Shown here piece by piece: positions 1 to 7,701 of a stretch of DNA of 14,505 bases. Made by a program: the position numbers and the translations under genes. The notes beneath the pieces were generated by a model, which saw only the letters and a program-made list of their open reading frames with translations, did no database searches and had not been told where the DNA came from. The stretch comes from an uncultured Clostridium sp. (lineage in GTDB: Bacteria; Bacillota_I; Bacilli_A; RF39; UBA660): NCBI GenBank assembly GCA_902493795.1, contig CABUQZ010000029.1:1-14505 (forward strand). The letters are read 5' to 3'. How positions within the stretch are numbered: position 1 is the first letter of the stretch; each line of letters begins with the position of its first letter.

Positions 1-1589
1 CCATTAAATGCTCTTTTAGCAACTTTTATATTTAACTTATTATCATCTGCAATAAGTATTCTTTTACTTCCATACTCACCACTTACTCCTTCTACTACTG
101 GAGGTGTCTTAATAACAGGTGTTACTGGTGCTATATCAGTCTTTGGTATAGATAATGTCTTTTCGAATTTATCTTTTGCTACACTATCATCTTCCATCTT
201 ACTAATCTTCTGTGGTATTGTTACCATAAACATAGAACCCTTTCCATATTGAGATTGAACGTTTATCCTTCCACCCATCATTTCAATTAACTTCTTAGTA
301 ATAGCAAGTCCAAGCCCTGTTCCTTCTACTGTTGTGTTTTTCTCTACATCAAGTCTCTCAAACTTCGTAAACAATTTATCGATATTTTCTTTTTTTATTC
401 CAATTCCTGTGTCTTGGACATTTATCATAAGTTCACAAATACCAGCTTGATTAATACAGTTAATATTTATACTTATTTCTCCTTCATTAGTATATTTAAT
501 AGCATTAGATATTAAATTATTAAGTATTTGTTTAACATGTATTTTATCTCCAATTACTTCAAATGGAATATCTTCTGCAATATGATATTTAAAGTTAATT
601 GGTTTTTCTCCTACTCTAATAGCATTTATCTTTATTAGAGTTTCTGCTTCTTTTTTAAAGTTATAATTTACTTCAGTTAATACCATTTTCTCTGATTCTA
701 TTTTACTTATATCAAGAATATTACCAACTATTTCCAAAAGAGTTTGTGATGCACTTATAATATCTTCAGCATCTTCTTTAACTTGAGCAGGTACTTCATT
801 TTTAAATGTACCAATGTCTTCAGATAACCCAACAATAGCATTTAAAGGAGTTCTTATCTCATGAGACATACTTGATAAGAAATCACTTTTAGCACGATTA
901 GCTTTTTCTGCTTGATCTTTGGCTAACTCTAATTGAGATATCATTTTCAAGTCAGGATTTTCAATAGTAAAATACATAATCAAACATATAAATGTTTCAA
1001 TTTGCACTATAATCGTAATCTCTGGCCAAAAAAACTGAATTAACCCTGATACAACAAAAAAAACATCTAAAAGATAAATGGGAATTGCTTTTTTATTAGA
1101 AATAACTTTATGTTTAACAATTGCAATAAAAGAAACGAGTATAATATATAAAATAGAAATACAATATGTTAACTTAGTATCGAGTCCATTTGTATAATAT
1201 ATTCCTTCATTTGTATTTATATATGCATTATATGGCAAGAATAATATCAAAATAGAAGAAATAGTAAATAATACAATATTAAAAAATTTAAATTTTCTAT
1301 TATTTGAATTAGATATTTCCAGTACATACGAAAAAAAGAATATAATCCACAAAACAAAATAAACAAGCAATAACTTCGTTACAATACAACTTATTATTTC
1401 TATTTTTAGAAATGAAAAGACTTCACAAAGCAATTGAATTATTATCCCTATAAAATTTGTAATTAATAATTTTTTATAAATTCTATTTTCATTATTATCT
1501 AATCTGTTTTTTGAAAAGTACAATAATATCAAAAATAAAATATAAAAAAAGCTTAAAATGTATGTACAAAACAATAGAGAAAATTTCAT
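1..1589 (-). CDS. Seven-TM hybrid sensor histidine kinase (partial, C-terminus beyond window)
   Basis: The first 529 codons are present; the frame is still open at base 1. Residues 1-210 hold about seven hydrophobic segments (near 5-24, 41-60, 70-90, 104-120, 140-158, 170-187, 190-207), so this is a multi-pass membrane sensor. A short helical linker leads to the H-box SHEIRTPLN with the phospho-acceptor H243. The N-box (NLISNAIKYT, 358-367), the DTGIGI box (393-398) and the GTGLGLAITK box (423-432) make a complete HATPase domain. A proline-rich linker (about 481-498) precedes the start of a receiver domain, ILIADDNKLN (511-520), with the acidic pair D515/D516; the phospho-accepting Asp lies off the window. 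It therefore autophosphorylates and probably passes phosphate to its own receiver. The start is chosen for AGGTG a few bases upstream. The ligand is unknown. No DNA-binding partner is visible, so the output lies elsewhere. Confidence 0.93.
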   Translation of the reverse strand, partial: MKFSLLFCTYILSFFYILFLILLYFSKNRLDNNENRIYKKLLITNFIGIIIQLLCEVFSFLKIEIISCIVTKLLLVYFVLWIIFFFSYVLEISNSNNRKFKFFNIVLFTISSILILFLPYNAYINTNEGIYYTNGLDTKLTYCISILYIILVSFIAIVKHKVISNKKAIPIYLLDVFFVVSGLIQFFWPEITIIVQIETFICLIMYFTIENPDLKMISQLELAKDQAEKANRAKSDFLSSMSHEIRTPLNAIVGLSEDIGTFKNEVPAQVKEDAEDIISASQTLLEIVGNILDISKIESEKMVLTEVNYNFKKEAETLIKINAIRVGEKPINFKYHIAEDIPFEVIGDKIHVKQILNNLISNAIKYTNEGEISININCINQAGICELMINVQDTGIGIKKENIDKLFTKFERLDVEKNTTVEGTGLGLAITKKLIEMMGGRINVQSQYGKGSMFMVTIPQKISKMEDDSVAKDKFEKTLSIPKTDIAPVTPVIKTPPVVEGVSGEYGSKRILIADDNKLNIKVAKRAFN

Positions 1590-1607
1590 ATCATCACCTA
1601 CTATCTA

Positions 1608-1616
1608 ATTATAACA
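1608..1616 (-). promoter_or_regulatory. Extended -10 promoter element of the hybrid histidine kinase gene
   Basis: The minus strand reads TGTTATAAT, a perfect TGn-extended -10, 18 bases before the kinase start codon. The -35 position (GTTAAA at 17-base spacing) is poor, as is common with an extended -10. The transcript would begin close to the AGGTG ribosome binding site, so the leader is very short. It lets the kinase be expressed apart from the upstream ligase-like gene. Confidence 0.6.
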
Positions 1617-1636
1617 CACCTTTTAGCTATTTTAAC

Positions 1637-3490
1637 CTATTTAACTAATTTTTTTGTTTGATGTTTATTTATCTGAATTAAATCGTCTATATCATTTTTT
1701 ATAAACTTAATATCTCTTTTCCCAGAATGTGCACTTGGAAAACCATCTCTAACACAAAAACAATATGGCACTGCTTCTGGTAATCCCAATGTTTTGATAA
1801 CATTTTCTTGAAGCTGTAAAAGATACTCTACTTGCTTTTCGGGATTTTTCTTCAATAAAGAGTTTATTTCGTTTTCCCACACAATATGTGCAACCAACTT
1901 GTTGTCATCATTTGGATGAGTTTGTATCTCACAGAGCTTAACATTATTTGAGTCTAAAATTGCCCTTTCTATATCAAAGTTATAAATCTTTTTACCATTG
2001 ATAATAGAAAAATCACTTTTTCTTCCTAAAACAACCAAACTACCATCATCATTCATATAGCCTATATCACCAGTTTGACTCCAACGATCACCATTACTGT
2101 CAACATAGAAAAATTCATTTGTCGCATTCTTATTCTTAAAGTATTCTATCATACCAATGTCTGTTTTTACTACAATGTTTCCTCTTTGACCATACTTTAA
2201 TTCATGGAAATTATCATCAAATATTCCAACTGTCGTAATATCAGGTAAAGGGATCCCGGAAGCACTATTGGAAAATTTATGAGAAGTAATATCTGTTGTT
2301 ACAGTAGCACCACATTCACATTGACCATATCCATTTAATAATCTAGCAGATGAACCATGATTTCTAAAAACACCCTCAATATTAGAAATATCTTTTTCTG
2401 TAAGAGGTTCTCCACCTTCTACAGGATACTTCAAAAAACTCAACGATTTTCCCTTCATTCTATCTAGACTTTTATCAAATGTAAAACCTTGATACATTGA
2501 GGTATTTGTTAATATGTATTCGGGTTTAAATTTTAAAACATTTTTTATAAAAACATCATGATCAAATCTTGGATCAGTACATACTTTTACACCAAAGGAA
2601 AGTGGAAAGTTAATCCCTAGACTTAATCCCGTTGAATGCCAAGGTGGAATATTTTGATAGACTTTTTGTTTTCTAGAAGTATCAAATCCCGAATTTCCAT
2701 AGGCATTAATTAATTTCTGAAAACTATCTACTGAAAGTAATATTCCTTTAGAGGCTCCAGTAGTTCCACTCGAATATACCATTGCCTGAGGTTTATGTGG
2801 TGAATATAAATCAACCATAGACTCATCTCTATGCATTCCATCATTAACAAAAGTTTTCCATCCCACCTCATTTGTTTTACCATCTATTTTATATTTTTTT
2901 GAAATAAAACGTAACAATGAGGAATTCATCATAGGCAAAACTACTATTTTCTTATTTTTTTCTTTATTTAAAGTCTCTTTAAATTTTGGGAAAAACTTAT
3001 CAACCATAATAATAACTTGACTATCACTATCATTAACACGAGCCATTAATTCTTCAGGAGTATAAAATGGAGATATAACATTAGCTACTGCTCCAATTTT
3101 TGAAAGTGCATAAAATACATAAATAACCTCTGGAGTAGTAGTAGAACATATAGTAACAAAATCGCCTTTTTTTACGCCATATTCTTCCAAAGCCTTTGCA
3201 ACAATATCAATGTTTTTTAAAAGTTCACCAAATGTTATATTACTACCAAAATATTCCAAAGCATCTTCCGAAATATAATTTTTATTTCCAATTACTAACC
3301 CCTGATATGGAGTAGTATTTAAAAACAATTCATTTTTCCTACCATCGTCATAAAATGCCTCCCAAGGTCTATCAACTGTAGCATACCCAGTCTTTTCTCC
3401 AGATTCATATTTTTTTAAAACTTCTCTTGTTTCTTCATCAGAAAGTGTTTGTATCAACCTCTTTAAAGATTTTAACTTTTCTTTTTCCAT
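1637..3490 (-). CDS. AMP-forming acyl-CoA synthetase / adenylate-forming enzyme (ANL superfamily)
   Basis: This 617-residue protein has the motifs of ANL enzymes in order: the P-loop-like YSSGTTGASKG (239-249), NGYGQCE (386-392, the usual YGxTE position), TGDIGYM with the ribose-binding Asp (473-479), the hinge-region GRKSDFSIINGKKI (489-502) and a C-terminal SGKRD with the likely catalytic lysine K591. The length is normal for a complete large plus small domain enzyme. It would activate a carboxylic acid with ATP and pass it to CoA or a carrier; the substrate cannot be read from sequence. No signal peptide or membrane segment is evident. No carrier protein or condensing enzyme is adjacent, so a role in a biosynthetic cluster is not supported. 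The start is set by GAGAGGGG about 8 bases upstream. It has its own promoter and is followed 47 bases later by the kinase gene. Residue C391 replaces the usual Thr/Ser of the YGxTE motif. Confidence 0.9.
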   Translation of the reverse strand: MEKEKLKSLKRLIQTLSDEETREVLKKYESGEKTGYATVDRPWEAFYDDGRKNELFLNTTPYQGLVIGNKNYISEDALEYFGSNITFGELLKNIDIVAKALEEYGVKKGDFVTICSTTTPEVIYVFYALSKIGAVANVISPFYTPEELMARVNDSDSQVIIMVDKFFPKFKETLNKEKNKKIVVLPMMNSSLLRFISKKYKIDGKTNEVGWKTFVNDGMHRDESMVDLYSPHKPQAMVYSSGTTGASKGILLSVDSFQKLINAYGNSGFDTSRKQKVYQNIPPWHSTGLSLGINFPLSFGVKVCTDPRFDHDVFIKNVLKFKPEYILTNTSMYQGFTFDKSLDRMKGKSLSFLKYPVEGGEPLTEKDISNIEGVFRNHGSSARLLNGYGQCECGATVTTDITSHKFSNSASGIPLPDITTVGIFDDNFHELKYGQRGNIVVKTDIGMIEYFKNKNATNEFFYVDSNGDRWSQTGDIGYMNDDGSLVVLGRKSDFSIINGKKIYNFDIERAILDSNNVKLCEIQTHPNDDNKLVAHIVWENEINSLLKKNPEKQVEYLLQLQENVIKTLGLPEAVPYCFCVRDGFPSAHSGKRDIKFIKNDIDDLIQINKHQTKKLVK

Positions 3491-3544
3491 ATATTTTCCC
3501 CTCTCTTATAAATAAGTTTTAGTAACATATTAAACTATTGAGTT

Positions 3545-3573
3545 ATACTACCATAATATCATAATTATGTCAA
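3545..3573 (-). promoter_or_regulatory. Sigma-A promoter of the acyl-CoA synthetase-like gene
   Basis: The minus strand holds a perfect -35, TTGACA (3573-3568), a 17-base spacer and a -10 TAGTAT (3550-3545) preceded by TGG, an extended -10. It lies 55 bases before the start codon, leaving room for a leader with the GAGAGGGG ribosome binding site. Confidence 0.75.
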
Positions 3574-3588
3574 ACGTATGTAATTATG
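3560..3588. repeat. Inverted repeat over the -35 box, candidate operator
   Basis: CATAATTA and TAATTATG form perfect 8-base arms separated by 13 bases, and the -35 hexamer TTGACA lies in the spacer. A dimeric repressor bound here would block RNA polymerase. No binding protein can be named. The arms are AT-rich, so chance is possible. Confidence 0.4.
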
Positions 3589-3642
3589 GGATAGTGTTTC
3601 CAAAGTGTGGAAATATATATAATATTTTTAATATAAACTCCA

Positions 3643-4230
3643 TTATCTTTTAAATACAATACCTCTTATCAACCTATAGACAATTCTAAAAGTTGAATAT
3701 AAAAAACTATATGAATATAAATCTTTTAATACATCTTCTCTTTTTGAAAAGTAATCAGATTTTACTATTATCCTATTTTTTAAACTTAGTAATTTCAATA
3801 ATTTTAAATCATTAAACTCTACTACTTCATATCTATTTTTTACTTCTGAACAATTAAATAATTTACAAGTAAGATTTTTAGTAGAACACCCACTTTTTGT
3901 TTGATATAAACATTTTCTACAACACCCATTACATTTTCCATTTTTTAATTTTCTTTGTACATAACACATATTATTTTTAAAACCACATATATTTTTATTT
4001 TTGTTTTTATTATCAATTATCTCACACGATTTATCATAAATGTATTCAATTCTTTTTTTACGATTCTTAATATTTAAAGCACTTATAATATAATCAATAT
4101 TTTCATCATTAATCCTGTTTTCTACCACAAAAAAAGTACGACGATAGAAAATAGTCTTATATAATTTTATTCTTTTTAATAATTTATTGTAATCCTTAAC
4201 ATTGCTTACAATTATTCTTTTATATTTCAT
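3643..4230 (-). CDS. Cysteine-rich protein of unknown function, probable metal or Fe-S binder
   Basis: A 195-residue, strongly basic protein (many Lys/Arg). Nine cysteines are packed into residues 82-127: C82, C89, C100, C103, C104, C107, C115, C122 and C127, including GKCNGCCRKC, GCSTKNLTC and CKLFNC. C69 is separate. The CxxCCxxC spacing is what is expected of a zinc or iron-sulfur site. The flanks are helical and basic with no recognised catalytic motif; the C-terminal part (about 165-190) is mildly hydrophobic/aromatic but too charged to call a membrane segment. The start ATG at 4230 follows AGGTG closely; an alternative GTG two codons upstream lies inside the ribosome binding site and is rejected. 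It begins 63 bases after the tandem-HEPN gene, so the two may be cotranscribed. I do not recognise a named family and propose no reaction. Nucleic-acid binding would fit the charge but is not shown. Confidence 0.75.
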   Translation of the reverse strand: MKYKRIIVSNVKDYNKLLKRIKLYKTIFYRRTFFVVENRINDENIDYIISALNIKNRKKRIEYIYDKSCEIIDNKNKNKNICGFKNNMCYVQRKLKNGKCNGCCRKCLYQTKSGCSTKNLTCKLFNCSEVKNRYEVVEFNDLKLLKLLSLKNRIIVKSDYFSKREDVLKDLYSYSFLYSTFRIVYRLIRGIVFKR

Positions 4231-4292
4231 AAACACCTACCAAAATGGAACTATTTTCTTATCCATAAAAATAATATTAAAATATACTTTCT

Positions 4293-5717
4293 TTATTTAT
4301 TCCTATGTAGTTTATCTTTTTTAGAAATAGAATCCATAAGTGAAAGTAATTCTCTTATATTCATTGTTTTATGCCAGTTAAAATTATAATCATTGTTATT
4401 GCCACTTTGACAGTCATATAATTCAATATTATCGCCTTCTCCAAAGAACCATCTACCATGTACAAAAGCATTACGAATATGTTCACTATCAACATCAATA
4501 TTTGAAAAATCAAACATCTCTTCATTAGTAAAACAAGAAGCTATATATTCCAGATACAAAACAATAGGATATTTTTTTCTAGTATTATAATCCATACTCA
4601 TCTGAATACCACGTACTGATATAGTTAGATTATTAGATTCGAACTGTCTTTGAACACTTTCATATCTTTCTTTATCAAACAAGCTATAATCATCTTGAAA
4701 ATTAGAGTTAGGTCTATACTCTTTTCCACTTAAAATATCATTTAATATACTTACTATTTGATTATATGATAACTTCGAATCATACATAAACCATATTGCA
4801 AACATCTCTTCAAAACCAAGCTGATCAACATGATACATTCCCAAAGGGATTATATCAGACAAAATACTTAATAAAAACTTCTTCAAAATATCTAGATTAA
4901 AAGAGTTTAATTTTTTATTAGATAAATTAGATAAAATTTCATGAGCTTTAGCAATTTGTTCTTCTTTTAATGAAAAAGTCTCAATAGAAAAAGGAATTGA
5001 GGAAGAATTTAAAATATCACTAGTACACTTTAACATTTCAGATACAGTCTTACATTTCGAATAATCAAAGTCATTCATTGAATTTATTGTATCAAAATCT
5101 ACTTTCTTAGGAAAATAATAATGTGTAAATTTCAATTTTTCTATTTCATCTTTTAAAAAGAGCTTAGAAAAATCAATAGCATCCCAGTCCATCATAGATA
5201 ATAATAAGCTATGGCTGTTTTTTGCTATCTCATAGTTAATTTTATGTAATTGATCATAATTAAGTTTTACATGAAATGGTATTGGTTTTGTATTTTGTAA
5301 ATTTATTTCAATAAATCTTCCATTAAAAGAAATATTATATAACCTTTTATCTTGATCACTATGATTAAAAGCATTTCTAATATATTTAATTATTTGTTTG
5401 CTACTAAAATACTTAGAATCATCTTTATTAACAAAAATTTTATCTTTTATATCTGAAATATCAAGTTCATTTTCCTTTAAAAAATCAATACTTAAATCTT
5501 CTCTAAAAGAAAACATTCTAAGCTCACACATAAGTGCATAGACTCTTATCATTCTTATGAAATAATCACTATTACAATCTTCTAATCTATTACTGCCTAT
5601 CATAAAAGCATTAAAAATTGAGTTTATTGTTCTATTTGGATTATCTCTTACAAGTTCACTCATAATAGCATAATCTCTTAAATACTTAGCTACTTCATTT
5701 TTTTCTAAACTAATCAT
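4293..5717 (-). CDS. Tandem-HEPN domain protein, predicted RNase (toxin/defence-like)
   Basis: A 474-residue protein carrying two copies of the HEPN ribonuclease signature Rx4H: IRNAFNH (R114 to H119) and IRNAFVH (R415 to H420). In both, Asn follows Arg, as in active HEPN RNases, and both are followed by a charged hairpin ending in an IE-hydrophobic strand (FIEINL at 135-140, NIELYD at 430-435) and then a helix (about 152-175 and 452-465). The N-terminal 20-110 and the 290-410 region are largely helical, as in HEPN bundles; a helical linker of about 100 residues lies between. In this superfamily (Cas13, many Abi and toxin proteins) paired HEPN motifs form one RNase site. There is no recognisable CRISPR-binding, ATPase or membrane part, so this is a stand-alone protein. 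The start is set by TAGGAG 6 bases upstream. Family-level HEPN assignment rests on the motifs and repeat; the defence role is inference. Confidence 0.7.
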   Translation of the reverse strand: MISLEKNEVAKYLRDYAIMSELVRDNPNRTINSIFNAFMIGSNRLEDCNSDYFIRMIRVYALMCELRMFSFREDLSIDFLKENELDISDIKDKIFVNKDDSKYFSSKQIIKYIRNAFNHSDQDKRLYNISFNGRFIEINLQNTKPIPFHVKLNYDQLHKINYEIAKNSHSLLLSMMDWDAIDFSKLFLKDEIEKLKFTHYYFPKKVDFDTINSMNDFDYSKCKTVSEMLKCTSDILNSSSIPFSIETFSLKEEQIAKAHEILSNLSNKKLNSFNLDILKKFLLSILSDIIPLGMYHVDQLGFEEMFAIWFMYDSKLSYNQIVSILNDILSGKEYRPNSNFQDDYSLFDKERYESVQRQFESNNLTISVRGIQMSMDYNTRKKYPIVLYLEYIASCFTNEEMFDFSNIDVDSEHIRNAFVHGRWFFGEGDNIELYDCQSGNNNDYNFNWHKTMNIRELLSLMDSISKKDKLHRNK

Positions 5718-5765
5718 ACTTTCTCCTACAAGATAATAAAAAGAATAAATCTTAAACCTAAGGAA

Positions 5766-5774
5766 ATTGTAACA
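5766..5774 (-). promoter_or_regulatory. Extended -10 promoter element of the tandem-HEPN gene
   Basis: The minus strand reads TGTTACAAT (TGn plus TACAAT), 48 bases before the HEPN start codon. The -35 region is poor. Together with the hairpin just upstream, it indicates that the HEPN gene (and perhaps the cysteine-rich gene after it) is an independent transcription unit. Confidence 0.5.
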
Positions 5775-5790
5775 TATTTCTAATCATAAT

Positions 5791-5820
5791 AAAACTTAAA
5801 CAATAAAATGTTCAAGTTTT
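5791..5820 (-). terminator. Terminator-like hairpin after the GrpB-family gene
   Basis: A 12-bp stem (AAAACTTGAACA with TGTTTAAGTTTT, one G-U pair) closes a TTTTAT loop 21 bases after the GrpB stop. The T-run is short and forms part of the stem, so efficiency is uncertain; the A/T symmetry could let it act on either strand. Confidence 0.5.
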
Positions 5821-5841
5821 ACAATTCTTTATTTATAATAA

Positions 5842-6396
5842 CTAATACCTATCTTTATATTTTTCTTTAGCAAGATTTACTATTTTAGTAACAAATTCTT
5901 TTTTACCATCAGTATATAAATCTCTATTAGGTTTATATTTATTAAAAAGTTCTAACTTTAACTTCTCATATTCTCTACAAGAATCTAAATTATCATTTAA
6001 ATAATCTCTAAAATACAATTCATCACAATCTCCATATTTCTTTATATGAATATGAAAAACATTATCACTATACCCATTTATCGTATATCCTTTATTAAAT
6101 GATATTTTATCTAAACTTTCACTCATTAAAATATAAGAACTATTAAGTAACTTCTCTTTTACAATATCTTTATTATCCAAATCTATTTCTATTAATATAT
6201 CAATTATAGGTTTTGCTTTTATATTCTTAATTGAGGTACTTCCTATATGACTTATTCTTTTTATTAAATTACCCAAAATAGATTTTAGAATACCTTCTTC
6301 TTTTAAATAAACATTTAAAAAATCATCGTTACTATCAGTAAATGTTATTGGAAATAATTCCCATAAATCCTCTAAACTCATCTCTTCTAACTTCAT
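5842..6396 (-). CDS. GrpB family protein (UPF0157, nucleotidyltransferase fold)
   Basis: A 184-residue protein with the family hallmark HIGSTS (50-55) followed by AKPIIDILIE (61-70), the positions that match the GS...D.D core of the polymerase-beta nucleotidyltransferase fold. A later VFHIHIKK segment (about 113-120) and FRDYL (about 128-132) are also typical; the length is normal for GrpB. The biochemical activity of the family is not established; a nucleotidyl transfer role is inferred from fold only. The start follows GAGGT about 8 bases upstream. It has its own promoter and probably its own terminator, standing between the anti-sigma gene and the tandem-HEPN gene. Nucleotidyltransferase-fold proteins can be antitoxins of HEPN toxins, but the separate transcription and the GrpB subfamily argue against assuming that here. 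Confidence 0.88.
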   Translation of the reverse strand: MKLEEMSLEDLWELFPITFTDSNDDFLNVYLKEEGILKSILGNLIKRISHIGSTSIKNIKAKPIIDILIEIDLDNKDIVKEKLLNSSYILMSESLDKISFNKGYTINGYSDNVFHIHIKKYGDCDELYFRDYLNDNLDSCREYEKLKLELFNKYKPNRDLYTDGKKEFVTKIVNLAKEKYKDRY

Positions 6397-6416
6397 AAAT
6401 TTTACCTCACATAGAC

Positions 6417-6425
6417 ATTATATCA
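6417..6425 (-). promoter_or_regulatory. Extended -10 promoter element of the GrpB-family gene
   Basis: The minus strand reads TGATATAAT, a perfect extended -10, 20 bases before the GrpB start codon; a -35 match is not convincing. It falls in the 40-base gap after the anti-sigma gene and gives a short leader holding GAGGT. Confidence 0.55.
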
Positions 6426-6436
6426 GATAAAACGTA

Positions 6437-7141
6437 TTACTTTATAATAGAAACTAATAAATCAGTTAGTTCTTGTAAAGAAATATTTGTAGTTTCAATA
6501 TCAAAATTTATACCTCTATAATTAAACTCTGTAAAGTATAATTCATTATATTTAAAAATTTTTAACTCAGTGTTATTTATTTTAGACATCTTACTTCCTT
6601 CTTCTGAAAAGCGATAATCTCTAAGTGGCTTATTATCTTTAGAAAATGAAACCCTTATATATCTATCTTTTTTTGTATTTGAGTAATTAAATACATAACT
6701 TTGTAATATATTATATTCACTACTTTCTCTATCAGGTTTAATATATATTTCATGAATTTCTTGATTACTAAAATCACTTGGTATTTTTATTTCAGTTATT
6801 TCTTTAAAGTATGAAATGTTTTCATTATTAGTTATTTTAACATCAGCATCAATTCTTAATGCTCCTTGAGAGATTTTACTCACATCATTAATATATAAGT
6901 TAACATTATCTTTAGTTTCTGTATTTGGCTTGTATATATTAGGTTTTAATTCCTTGCTATTATTAATAAACAATACACCACTTATAATTGCTACTAAACA
7001 AATTGGTACTAAAGACCATTTCCATACATTATTCTTTTTCATTTTTTCTCCTTTTTCTAATTTTTCAATTATTTCATTATAATAATTTTTGGGATTAATA
7101 TCCTCTTCAATTGCACCTTTTAATTTATCTTTATTAGTCAT
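6437..7141 (-). CDS. Membrane-anchored anti-sigma factor-like protein
   Basis: A 234-residue protein: a short charged cytoplasmic N-terminus (1-39), one strong transmembrane segment (about 40-61) and an extracytoplasmic domain to the C-terminus. The last 35 residues (FTEFNYRGINFDIE..., then SLQELTDLLVSI) resemble the DUF4367-type sensor domains of Bacillota anti-sigma factors. Its start codon overlaps the end of the ECF-like sigma gene by 8 bases (ATGACTAA), a classic translationally coupled sigma/anti-sigma pair, and this is the strongest functional evidence. It would hold the sigma factor at the membrane until an envelope signal is sensed. No zinc-binding HxxxCxxC (ZAS) motif is present, so it is not a ZAS anti-sigma. 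The ATG at 7141 with GGGGGT upstream is chosen; a longer frame beginning at an upstream TTG/ATG lies within the sigma gene and has no separate site. Confidence 0.8.
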   Translation of the reverse strand: MTNKDKLKGAIEEDINPKNYYNEIIEKLEKGEKMKKNNVWKWSLVPICLVAIISGVLFINNSKELKPNIYKPNTETKDNVNLYINDVSKISQGALRIDADVKITNNENISYFKEITEIKIPSDFSNQEIHEIYIKPDRESSEYNILQSYVFNYSNTKKDRYIRVSFSKDNKPLRDYRFSEEGSKMSKINNTELKIFKYNELYFTEFNYRGINFDIETTNISLQELTDLLVSIIK

Positions 7142-7685
7142 TATTTTTACCCCCATTCCCAAAATTATCTTGTAATTCTTTCAATGTCCTATAAATTAAA
7201 TGCTTTACATATGATTCACTTACATTTAACTCTTTAGAGATCTCTTTAATAGTTAATTCTAGCTTATAGTGTAAATAAAAAACTTTAGGAATATTTTGAT
7301 TTTTCTTATTCTTGATGTATTTCCAAATCGTATTCCAATTATCTTCTTTAATAACTATTTCATTTAAATCAATGTTATCTTCTATAGTATCTATTAACTC
7401 TATATTTTTATCATTTGTTTCAAATAATGAAATGGTCTTTATTTTTTGTAATAAAGTGTAATGTTTCTTAATTTTGTTATTTGAAATACCTATAAGAAAG
7501 CTTTTAATATTAATATCTGATAAATCTCTTTTATTTAAAATGTTCCATAATTCTAAATATGTTTCTTGTATGATATCTTTTGTATCATTAACATTATGAC
7601 ATTTAATTATCACATATTTAAGTAAATCTAAATGTGTTTTATCATATATCTCATTAAACTTATATAGGCTTAACTGACTAGTCAT
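7134..7685 (-). CDS. ECF-type RNA polymerase sigma factor
   Basis: A 183-residue two-domain sigma factor. Region 2 spans about residues 8-75, with DTKDIIQETYLELW (34-47) as the core-binding/-10 recognition helix; region 4 spans about 115-175, with the helix-turn-helix LTIKEISKELNVSESYVKHL (144-163). Region 3 and region 1.1 are absent, as in ECF/group IV factors. Region 4 would read the -35 element. It is followed, with an 8-base overlap, by a single-pass anti-sigma factor. The ATG at 7685 is chosen because AGGTG lies just upstream; a GTG three codons earlier is part of that ribosome binding site. The gene starts downstream of a strong terminator, so it is transcribed alone with its anti-sigma. 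Its regulon is unknown; a GGAAC box before it suggests autoregulation. Confidence 0.9.
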   Translation of the reverse strand: MTSQLSLYKFNEIYDKTHLDLLKYVIIKCHNVNDTKDIIQETYLELWNILNKRDLSDINIKSFLIGISNNKIKKHYTLLQKIKTISLFETNDKNIELIDTIEDNIDLNEIVIKEDNWNTIWKYIKNKKNQNIPKVFYLHYKLELTIKEISKELNVSESYVKHLIYRTLKELQDNFGNGGKNND

Positions 7686-7701
7686 ATATATCACCTACAA
7701 T

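Noticed and set aside
3601..3617. TTTCCA/TGGAAA hairpin after the cysteine-rich gene as a terminator
   Set aside because: It has a 6-bp AT-rich stem and no T-run on the minus strand; not listed as a terminator.
4293..5717. Cas13 or another CRISPR effector
   Set aside because: At 474 residues it is far shorter than Cas13, and no repeat-spacer array or adaptation gene lies in the window.
7142..7162. Longer start for the anti-sigma factor
   Set aside because: It would sit inside the sigma gene without its own ribosome site; the GGGGGT plus ATG at 7141 gives the usual short overlap.
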